Origin: an uncultured Burkholderiales bacterium
Lineage (GTDB): Bacteria > Pseudomonadota > Gammaproteobacteria > Burkholderiales > Burkholderiaceae_E
Assembly: GCA_903831925.1 (NCBI GenBank)
Contig: CAIKZV010000003.1
Location: 1-8,935, forward strand
Direction: 5' to 3'
Length of the DNA stretch: 8,935 nt
Shown one piece after another: positions 1 through 5,437 of the stretch; position 1 is the first letter of the stretch; each line of letters opens with the position of its first letter. The notes beneath the pieces are model-generated. The model did not search any database and was not told the DNA's origin. It saw only the letters and a program-made list of their open reading frames with translations. Made by a program: the position numbers and the translations under genes.

Positions 1-1285
1 CGGCGGCAGCAGCAGCGGTTGCGAATATGTCGAAGTGACTGATCGGCTGCGCGTAGCTTGCTCCGGCAGGCATTGCCGCCGGCCAGCGCATGAAGAAAGG
101 CACCCTGATGCCACCCTCGTAATAGGTCGCCTTCCAGCCGCGCAAGGGACTGTTGAGGCGATCGATGCCGACATAGTGCGCACCACCGTTGTCGCTGGTG
201 AACACGACCAGGGTGTTGTCATCGAGCCCCTGGTCCTTGAGCGACTGCATCACGCGTCCGATATTGCGATCGAGCGCGCGGATCATCGCGGCATAGACCC
301 GCGTGGTGTGGTCGGCAATCTGCGGCAGGGCATCGTAGTCGGCACGGGTGGCCTGCAGCGGGGTATGAGGCGCGTTATAGGCCAGATACATGAAGAAGGG
401 GCGGTTGCGATTCGCACTGATCGCCTTGATCGCCTCATCAGTCATGTAGTCGGTGAAATAGCCGCGCGGCGCAAACAGCTCGCTGTCGTTGAAGCGAACA
501 CCGAAGGGATGCGCGGCGTACAGAAATTTGTCGATCGGATCGAAGGGCTGGTGGGCGTTGACCACGCCCGGATCCTTGGCGTCCATCATCATCATCGCGG
601 CATGCTGCATCGCAAGCGACTCGTCAAAACCATGTGAATACGGACGGAACTGCGGGCTGTCACCGAGGTGCCATTTGCCAAGTTGCAGAGTGCGATAGCC
701 GGCGCCCTTGAGCATGCGGGCGATCGTGATTTCGCTGGACGGCAGGCCCTGATCCTCATAGGGCGGCATATCGCGTTCGCGATCGGCGTGATAGATCAGC
801 GGCCGCAAGGCCCCCTCAACCTGATGGCTGCCGACCATGCGCGAGAACTGCACCGGCACCGGCGTGAACTCGAATCCGAAACGGGTCGCATAACGGCCGG
901 TCATCATCGCGGCCCGCGACGGTGCGCAGGTGGCATTGCCGGCATAACCCGCTGTGAAATTCACGCCGCCCTGTGCGATCGCGTTGATGTTGGGCGTCGG
1001 CACAGCGCCGTCGGCGATACCGCCGCCGGCCAGGCTGAGGTCGTTGTAGCCGAGGTCGTCTGCAACGATCACGATGATGTTGGGCGGCCGCTTCTGACCT
1101 GATGCGAGCGGTGCCGGCTCGGCGGGCCCGGCCTGCCAGGTGACCTCGCGATTGGGTGCAGGGTCCTTGCGCAGAAAATATTTGGCGACCAGCAGCGCAA
1201 CTCCTTCACGGCCACCAGCGGCCACAAAGCCGATCGCAGCCAGTACCGCAAAGGCCACAAGACCAACAGCAATTCGTTTGATCAT
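1..1285 (-). CDS. Sulfatase (formylglycine-dependent, arylsulfatase-like), membrane-anchored, 3' end outside window
   Basis: Hydrolyses sulfate esters, probably on the periplasmic side. The 428 visible residues, read by hand from an ATG at 1285, carry the type I sulfatase signature. This includes a metal-binding Asp pair (D76, D77) in ADDLGYND and the modification motif C-A-P-S-R with C120 as the residue converted to formylglycine and R124 behind it. It also includes GKWHLG (K204, H206), APHTP (H307), SDNGG (D365, N366) and K385. Residues 6-24 are a hydrophobic segment after a short basic start (MIKR), so the protein is exported or N-terminally anchored. A run of four Met (231-234) is unusual. 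GGAG at 1297-1300 sits 11 bases from the ATG. The gene starts 30 bases after the dehalogenase stop and is the third gene of that operon. The stop codon and C-terminal domain are beyond base 1. Natural substrate unknown. The C-type motif needs a formylglycine-generating or anSME enzyme encoded elsewhere. Confidence 0.93.
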   Translation of the reverse strand, partial: MIKRIAVGLVAFAVLAAIGFVAAGGREGVALLVAKYFLRKDPAPNREVTWQAGPAEPAPLASGQKRPPNIIVIVADDLGYNDLSLAGGGIADGAVPTPNINAIAQGGVNFTAGYAGNATCAPSRAAMMTGRYATRFGFEFTPVPVQFSRMVGSHQVEGALRPLIYHADRERDMPPYEDQGLPSSEITIARMLKGAGYRTLQLGKWHLGDSPQFRPYSHGFDESLAMQHAAMMMMDAKDPGVVNAHQPFDPIDKFLYAAHPFGVRFNDSELFAPRGYFTDYMTDEAIKAISANRNRPFFMYLAYNAPHTPLQATRADYDALPQIADHTTRVYAAMIRALDRNIGRVMQSLKDQGLDDNTLVVFTSDNGGAHYVGIDRLNSPLRGWKATYYEGGIRVPFFMRWPAAMPAGASYAQPISHFDIFATAAAAA

Positions 1286-1315
1286 CAGAAAAAGGGCTCC
1301 AGTGAAAATCGCAGA

Positions 1316-2272
1316 TCAGCGGTCGGACTCGGCAGTCGCGGCCGGATTATCCCGGACTAGTGCAATCAGGCGTTGGGCAATCTCGTCCGGCCGATCCTGT
1401 TGCAGAAAATGGCCGGCGCCCCTGATCAGGTGATGGGGTTGGCCCTGTGCGCCGGGCACGCGCCTCTGGAAGAAACGCTCACCGCCGCGAGTAATCGGGT
1501 CGCCGGTGCTGAACAGTGTCAGGAAGGGTTTGTCCCAGGCCTCCAGCAGCCTCCAGGCTGCTTCATTGGCGAGGTGCTCCGGATCGTCCGGCGTGCCCGG
1601 GACCAGCCTCGGCATTGCCCGCGCACCGGCCTTGTAGGCATCGGTGGGGAACGGTGCCTCGTAGGCAGCGCGCTCGATGGCGCTCAGCTTGCGACGCGTG
1701 CCGAGATCCACGATCGCTCCCACCGGAAACATCGGGCTGAAGCGGGAAAAAGCGCGCCAGACTCGAAAGGCGCGCGGCAGCTGCTGGCTGCCGGTGGGCA
1801 GGCCACCGTTGGCCAGCGCAATCCGATCGAAGCGATCCGGATCGCTGGCCACCATGCGAAGGCCAATCAGCGAGCCCCAGTCCTGGCAGAACAGCGTGAT
1901 GCCTCGCAAGTCGATGCCGCGCATCCAGGCGGTCATCCAGTCGACCATTCGGCGATAACTGTAATCGGCCATCTTTGCGGGCTTGTCGGAGCGACCGAAG
2001 CCGACCAGATCGGGCACCACCACGCGCAGGCCTGCCGCCAGCAGCGGCGGGATCATCTCGCGGTAGAGAAACGACCAGGCGGGCTCGCCATGCATCAGCA
2101 GCACGACCGGCGCATCAGCCGGGCCTTCATCGAGATGCGCGAGGCGCAGTCCGTCGACAACACTGTAGTGCGGTGTCCAGGCAAAGTCGGGGACACGCTC
2201 GAAGGAGGCCTCTGGGGTGCGCAGCACGCCGGTGCGCAGCGGCGCATCGCGGGCATCCGAAGCCTGGCTCAT
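1316..2272 (-). CDS. Haloalkane dehalogenase, subfamily I-like (alpha/beta hydrolase)
   Basis: Predicted to cleave carbon-halogen bonds by hydrolysis, giving an alcohol and a halide. The 318 residues follow the DhlA/HLD-I layout. HGEPAWS (61-67) contributes the oxyanion hole and E63. The nucleophile elbow C-Q-D-W-G-S puts D131 as nucleophile with W132 as first halide-stabilising Trp. The cap domain spans about 155-230, with W172 placed like DhlA W175. D258 is the acid after the cap and H288 the base in GAGHF. Spacing of these residues is close to DhlA (E56, D124, W125, W175, D260, H289). The N-terminal VLRTPEASF block is also typical of this subfamily. No signal peptide, so cytoplasmic. Its ATG overlaps the upstream MBL stop by four bases (ATGA), implying translational coupling. 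Epoxide hydrolases and luciferase-like hydrolases share the fold, but the E63/W132 pair and DhlA-like spacing favour a dehalogenase. Activity and substrate are inferred. Confidence 0.88.
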   Translation of the reverse strand: MSQASDARDAPLRTGVLRTPEASFERVPDFAWTPHYSVVDGLRLAHLDEGPADAPVVLLMHGEPAWSFLYREMIPPLLAAGLRVVVPDLVGFGRSDKPAKMADYSYRRMVDWMTAWMRGIDLRGITLFCQDWGSLIGLRMVASDPDRFDRIALANGGLPTGSQQLPRAFRVWRAFSRFSPMFPVGAIVDLGTRRKLSAIERAAYEAPFPTDAYKAGARAMPRLVPGTPDDPEHLANEAAWRLLEAWDKPFLTLFSTGDPITRGGERFFQRRVPGAQGQPHHLIRGAGHFLQQDRPDEIAQRLIALVRDNPAATAESDR

Positions 2273-3354
2273 GGACGGCGTCCGACGTCGATGGCAATGC
2301 TGCCGGCAGGCAGATCGAACCAGTCGCCATCGACGCCGATCACGATCGGTCCGCTGAACAATTCAGGTGCCCGTTCGAGGAAGGCCGGCTCGAGGGTTTT
2401 CATCGGCAGCGGCGGGACAATGTGATTGAGCAGCAGCATCCTGACACCCGATTTGCTGGCGATCTCGGCTGCCTGCTCCGGCGTGGTGTGGTAGTTGAGA
2501 ACGTCATGCATGATCTTGGCCAGATTGCCGCGGTTGGCCTTGCGAAAGCCGTCCTCGAGCACCCGCAGCAGCTTGGGCGACAGCGCTTCGTGTATCAGCA
2601 GATCGGCGCCTTTGGCTTCTCGTTCGACCGCCGGAGTGGGCGTGGTGTCACCGCTGATCACCACGACGCGGTCTTTGTAACGGATTCGATAGCCAACCGC
2701 CGGCTCGATCGGCGCGTGATTGACCCGGAAGGCGACGATCTCGAGATCGGGCGTCCCAATCAGCACCGTGCGCCCGGTATCGACGGGCAATTCGAAGGTC
2801 GTCGGCGTGGCACCGAAACCTGCCGGCACCATGATCTGGTCGTTGTGATGCGCAACACGATAGCTGCGGTCGAGCGCATAAGCCTGCTGAAAGCCTTGCA
2901 CGACCTGCTCGAGTCCTTGCGGACCATAAATCGGCACCGGCTTGCTGGCATTGCCGGTACCCCAACGCTGCAGCAGCAGCTCACCGAGGCCGTCGATATG
3001 GTCGGAGTGAAAGTGGGTGAGAAAGATCGCCTCGATCTGACCACTGTTCAGACGCATGCGGGTGATGTTGCGCGCCGCGCCCGAGCCGGCATCGAAGACA
3101 AACATCTGGCGTCCGGCCACCACGACCGTGCAGGGCCCGCTGCGCCGATCATCCGGAAACGGCGACCCGGCCCCGCACAGCCCGACATGCAGACCATCGT
3201 TCATCAGCGAGAGCGGGTCGGCATTGGCGGTCACCTGCGTGACCATGCGCGACATGGCCCACAGGCTCAAAGCCCCTCTTTGCCACCAGGCAAGGGCTGC
3301 GGCAACGAGCAGCAGCGCAAGCAGGGACAGGACGATCTTCGAGAATCGGGACAT
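2269..3354 (-). CDS. Membrane-anchored MBL-fold metallohydrolase (RNase Z / AtsA-like)
   Basis: A 361-residue metallo-beta-lactamase-fold hydrolase. The binuclear metal site is complete: THFHSDH gives H114, H116, D118 and H119, followed by H213 (VNHAP), D236 (SGDT) and H311 (LNHIV). This is the RNase Z-type arrangement, and H289 in a YHTT-P-EQAA context is also typical of that branch. Unlike RNase Z it has an N-terminal hydrophobic helix at about 6-24 after a basic start, so it is probably anchored with the catalytic domain in the periplasm. The closest characterised type I can suggest is the AtsA-type MBL arylsulfatase group. This is an analogy, not proof of substrate. GAGG at 3360-3363 is 5 bases from the ATG and supports this start. 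First gene of the operon with the dehalogenase and sulfatase. A tRNA-processing role is unlikely given the anchor and neighbours. Confidence 0.9.
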   Translation of the reverse strand: MSRFSKIVLSLLALLLVAAALAWWQRGALSLWAMSRMVTQVTANADPLSLMNDGLHVGLCGAGSPFPDDRRSGPCTVVVAGRQMFVFDAGSGAARNITRMRLNSGQIEAIFLTHFHSDHIDGLGELLLQRWGTGNASKPVPIYGPQGLEQVVQGFQQAYALDRSYRVAHHNDQIMVPAGFGATPTTFELPVDTGRTVLIGTPDLEIVAFRVNHAPIEPAVGYRIRYKDRVVVISGDTTPTPAVEREAKGADLLIHEALSPKLLRVLEDGFRKANRGNLAKIMHDVLNYHTTPEQAAEIASKSGVRMLLLNHIVPPLPMKTLEPAFLERAPELFSGPIVIGVDGDWFDLPAGSIAIDVGRRP

Positions 3355-3464
3355 CGGCGCCTCGGTGGAAAAATCAGCTGCGGGTGATCAGGCCCGAGCG
3401 CCGAAGCTGCGGAACAGGAATGACGCGAGGCAGATCTAACAGCAGCGTCGCACGGCGCTTCGTC

Positions 3465-3490
3465 GTGGGAATTTCCACTGACAAATTGTC
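3465..3490. repeat. Two adjacent short palindromes upstream of the MBL operon
   Basis: GTGGGAATTTCCAC (3465-3478) has 4-base GTGG/CCAC arms around an AATT core. GACAAATTGTC (3480-3490) has perfect 5-base arms around one A. They lie 12 bases from the larger palindrome at 3503-3518, inside the predicted untranslated leader. They may be further operator half sites; no function can be assigned from sequence. Confidence 0.35.
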
Positions 3491-3502
3491 GCCACAGCGC
3501 AC

Positions 3503-3518
3503 CATACATTAGTGTATG
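3503..3518. promoter_or_regulatory. Palindromic operator candidate CATACA-N4-TGTATG
   Basis: A 16-base inverted repeat with perfect 6-base arms and a TTAG centre whose two middle bases also pair symmetrically. The size and CATACA/TGTATG half sites resemble operators of TetR-family repressors such as AcrR. It overlaps the predicted -10 of the operon promoter, a position suited to repression. No regulator gene is in the window, so the cognate protein is unknown. Confidence 0.45.
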
Positions 3519-3534
3519 CGTCAGCGGCCGTCAA
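3506..3534 (-). promoter_or_regulatory. Possible sigma-70 promoter of the MBL-dehalogenase-sulfatase operon
   Basis: On the minus strand TTGACG (3534-3529; 5 of 6 to TTGACA) is followed after 17 bases by TAATGT (3511-3506; only 3 of 6 to TATAAT, but T, A and final T are kept). The -10 lies inside the palindrome at 3503-3518. Transcription would begin near 3499, giving a leader of about 145 bases before the MBL start. The -10 match is weak, so this is a candidate only. Confidence 0.3.
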
Positions 3535-3544
3535 GCTGCTGTGC

Positions 3545-3572
3545 GCGCCCGCCGCAGTCAGCGGCCGGGCGC
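3545..3572 (-). terminator. GC-rich stem-loop after the HU gene
   Basis: Left arm 3545-3555 (GCGCCCGCCGC) pairs with 3561-3572 (GCGG, one bulged C, then CGGGCGC), giving an 11-base-pair stem with an AGTCA loop. It begins 18 bases beyond the HU stop codon. No T-run follows on the minus strand, so it is either a weak intrinsic terminator or a 3'-end-stabilising hairpin. It also ends 10 bases before the -35 of the MBL operon promoter, where it could insulate that operon from HU transcription. Confidence 0.4.
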
Positions 3573-3589
3573 CAGTCGTCGAAATCGAC

Positions 3590-4069
3590 TCAGTTCGCTG
3601 CTTCTTTGGCCTTCTTCAGCATCCGCACCTTGATCTTGGTGCTGGCCGGCTTGGCGGCAAAGACCTGCGGTTCTTTGGTGAAGGGGTTGATGCCTTTGCG
3701 GGAGGGCTTTGCCGGCACCGACACAACCGTTGCCTTGAACAGGCCAGGCCACACGAAATTGCGCGCGCCCTTCTTGTGAAGCGACGCGAAAATGGTGGCT
3801 TCGAGGTTGGCAACAACGGCCTTGACCGCCTTGAGTTCCACCGCAGCGTGCTCGGCCAGATGGGCGATCAGCGCCTGTTTGCTGAGCGCCTTGGGGATCG
3901 GCTTCATGGCAGCGGGCTTGAGGTTGGGTGCTGCAGCTTTGGCGGCAGGCGCTTTTGCGGCAGCGGCAACAGGCTTCTTGGCTGCGGGTTTTTTCGCTGC
4001 AGCGACTTTGGCTGCGGGCTTTTTGGCGGCTGCGGGTTTGGCAGCGGGCTTCTTGGATGCGGTGGCCAT
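3590..4069 (-). CDS. HU-family DNA-binding protein with lysine/alanine-rich N-terminal tail
   Basis: Nucleoid-associated protein of 159 residues, about 1.7 times the usual 90-residue HU. Residues 1-58 are a disordered, strongly basic Ala/Lys/Pro tail made of KKPAAK-like repeats, similar in character to histone H1 or AlgP-type tails. Residues 59-156 form the HU-like domain: the helical part (SKQALIAHLAEHAAVELKAV) is followed by the beta-arm region with K-G-I-N-P-F-T-K-E, equivalent to the G-x-N-P-x-T-G-E signature of HU/IHF, and a basic C-terminus (RMLKKAKEAAN). The start at 4069 is chosen because AGGAAA (4076-4081) lies 6 bases upstream. An in-frame ATG at 4132 would add 21 residues without a good ribosome site. 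Monocistronic: separated from psd by 134 bases. Probably compacts DNA or modulates transcription globally. Confidence 0.9.
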   Translation of the reverse strand: MATASKKPAAKPAAAKKPAAKVAAAKKPAAKKPVAAAAKAPAAKAAAPNLKPAAMKPIPKALSKQALIAHLAEHAAVELKAVKAVVANLEATIFASLHKKGARNFVWPGLFKATVVSVPAKPSRKGINPFTKEPQVFAAKPASTKIKVRMLKKAKEAAN

Positions 4070-4150
4070 GAGTGGTTTCCTGTGTTTATTTGATGGGGAA
4101 AGCGGCTTGCTAGAGAGCGCCGGCGAGCGCATCGCTGCGCGCGGTGTGCG

Positions 4151-4156
4151 ATTTTA
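4151..4156 (-). promoter_or_regulatory. Possible -10 element for the HU gene
   Basis: TAAAAT (5 of 6 to TATAAT) on the minus strand in an AT-richer patch between psd and the HU gene, preceded by TGAT, close to an extended -10. I see no good -35 at 17 bases. It would give a leader of about 74 bases. The rest of 4070-4203 shows a small GCGCA/TGCGC hairpin (4127-4140) and nothing else I can support. No clear terminator for psd is visible. Confidence 0.25.
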
Positions 4157-4203
4157 ATCACGAAAACAAGGACGGGGGTGAGCTTTATCGCTTGAAAATG
4201 CGC

Positions 4204-5052
4204 TCAAAACGTCATCCTTGTAGCCATCGCATCACCCATGCGCACGCTTTGACCCGCCTCCCAGCCCGGTGCGAAGCTCATGTCGAGCGCCGGCCAAAGC
4301 ATGATGACAGTCGAACCGAGCATGAAACGCCCCATTTCATCGCCCTGTTTCAGATCGATCGGGGTCTGCTCGTAGTGCCAGTGTCTGATGGTGCCGGGCC
4401 GTGGCGGATTGACCGTTCCGTGCCAGACGGTGGCCATGCTGCCGACGATGGTGGCGCCCACCAGAACCATCACCATCGGACCCTGTGCGGTATCGAAGTG
4501 ACACACCACGCGCTCGTTGCGAGCAAACAAGCCCGCGATCGCACGAGCGGTATCGGGATTGACGGAATACAGCGAGCCAGGCACATGAGTCATGGCAGTC
4601 AGGCGGGCATCGCAGGGCATGTGGATGCGGTGATAGTCACGCGGACTCAGATACAGCGTGGCGAAATGCCCGCCGACAAACTGCGCGGCCTGCTGCGAGT
4701 CGCCGCCCAGCAAGGCACCCACCGTGTAGTGATGACCTTTGGCCTGGAACAGTCGATCGTGTTCGATGATGCCGCACTGACTGATCGCTCCGTCGACCGG
4801 GCAGATCCAATCGGCCCTGGCAAGCGGCCTGGCCCCTTCGCGCAAGGCCCGCGTGAAGAAGTCATTGAAACTCGCATAGCCGGCGGGATCGGGTTGCGCC
4901 GCTTCGGCCATGTCGACACGGTAGCGATTCACGAACCAGCGAATCAGGGAGTGCGTCAGTTGCCCGGCGCGCGCCGATGCGATCAAACCGGCCAGAACGG
5001 TCAGCTTTTGCTTGGGCAGCAGATGCTGCAGCCACACAGAGAGGGGCGTCAT
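4204..5052 (-). CDS. psd: Phosphatidylserine decarboxylase proenzyme
   Basis: Makes phosphatidylethanolamine from phosphatidylserine at the inner membrane. The 282-residue proenzyme contains the self-cleavage motif L-G-S-T at 245-248. Cleavage between G246 and S247 would yield a large beta chain and a 36-residue alpha chain whose N-terminal Ser becomes the pyruvoyl cofactor. D87 in PVDGAIS and H144 in DYHRIHMP match the Asp and His of the E. coli triad (D90, H147, S254). Length matches the long bacterial Psd type (E. coli is 322). The ATG at 5052 is the first Met that begins the family's N-terminus (MTPLSVWLQHLLP). The nearest Shine-Dalgarno-like GAGG (5068-5071) is 15 bases away, farther than usual. 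The reading frame stays open upstream to 5373, but that part overlaps the riboswitch and has no Psd similarity. No pssA neighbour is present; it appears to stand alone. Confidence 0.96.
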   Translation of the reverse strand: MTPLSVWLQHLLPKQKLTVLAGLIASARAGQLTHSLIRWFVNRYRVDMAEAAQPDPAGYASFNDFFTRALREGARPLARADWICPVDGAISQCGIIEHDRLFQAKGHHYTVGALLGGDSQQAAQFVGGHFATLYLSPRDYHRIHMPCDARLTAMTHVPGSLYSVNPDTARAIAGLFARNERVVCHFDTAQGPMVMVLVGATIVGSMATVWHGTVNPPRPGTIRHWHYEQTPIDLKQGDEMGRFMLGSTVIMLWPALDMSFAPGWEAGQSVRMGDAMATRMTF

Positions 5053-5146
5053 AGCGCGCGATTGTGCCCTCTCGGGGTCGCGATCGACAATCGTCAGACC
5101 GCCGCCTGCGCCTAAGCCGCAAAACGCCGTGATAGCCTTGGGCTGT

Positions 5147-5352
5147 TGGTGCCCGATCGACGCATCGTCGTCGCTTGGGGTAAACGGGAAGCAGGAGGGT
5201 CGTCTCTCACTGAGACTTATCCAACCTGCGCTGCCCCCGCAACGGTAAGCGGACGGAACAACACATCGTTCCAGCGCGTGCAAACCGGTCACTGGAGACC
5301 TGCTCTCCGGGAAGGCCGCACGAGCCGATCCGCCAGCCCGGATACCGGCCAA
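5147..5352 (+). ncRNA. Cobalamin (vitamin B12) riboswitch aptamer
   Basis: Adenosylcobalamin-sensing RNA in the leader of btuB. The conserved blocks occur in the right order and spacing: GGTGCCCG (5148-5155), AAACGGGAAGC (5182-5192), CTGCCCCCGCAACGGTAAGC (5231-5250), the B12-box-like GGTCACTGG (5287-5295), CCGGGAAGG (5307-5315) and AGCCCGGATACCGGCC (5335-5350). Boundaries are approximate. In this family ligand binding usually reduces expression of the downstream receptor. I see no convincing sigma-70 promoter between the psd start (5052) and the aptamer. Confidence 0.95.
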
Positions 5353-5359
5353 CACAGGT

Positions 5360-5427
5360 GGCGATTCGCGCAAGCGATCGCCTGAGGCTTCATGCAGCGG
5401 GGAAGCTGCGGGGAGCGCTGTCCGGAG
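5360..5427 (+). promoter_or_regulatory. Riboswitch expression platform and btuB ribosome-binding site
   Basis: Downstream of the aptamer are two hairpins. The first, 5360-5382, has a GGCGAT/ATCGCC stem extended by CGC/GCG around a GCAA tetraloop with one bulged T. The second, 5394-5409, is GCAGC/GCTGC. The Shine-Dalgarno GGAG is at 5424-5427, 10 bases from the ATG. No hairpin with a T-run is present, so control is more likely at translation than by termination. One of these hairpins may provide the loop that docks with aptamer loop L5. I cannot tell which. Confidence 0.5.
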
Positions 5428-5437
5428 TCCTTACATC

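Noticed and set aside
35..1102. Plus-strand open frames at the left end
   Set aside because: They lie antisense to the sulfatase, whose catalytic motifs are all intact on the minus strand.
1373..3387. Long plus-strand open frames (for example 1373-2425 and 1975-3387)
   Set aside because: They run antisense to the dehalogenase and MBL genes, show no recognisable domain, and are typical of stop-poor frames in GC-rich DNA.
3267..3509. Small minus-strand frame upstream of the MBL gene
   Set aside because: It overlaps the MBL start region in another frame, has no ribosome-binding site or recognisable motif, and most of it is leader DNA with palindromes.
3578..3589. GTCGA-AA-TCGAC inverted repeat as a terminator for the HU gene
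   Set aside because: A 2-base loop is too small for a hairpin and no T-run follows. The larger stem at 3545-3572 is the better candidate.
3914..4069. Repeated KPAAK-coding units as a CRISPR or satellite array
   Set aside because: The repeats are short, imperfect and in frame, encoding the HU tail. They lack spacers of regular size.
3512..4093. Plus-strand frame rich in Gly/Cys/Phe opposite the HU gene
   Set aside because: It is an antisense translation of the Ala/Lys repeat tail and begins with GTG inside the operator palindrome.
5053..5373. In-frame upstream extension of psd (107 extra residues)
   Set aside because: It overlaps the antisense of the cobalamin riboswitch, has no Psd similarity, and the family's normal N-terminus starts at 5052.
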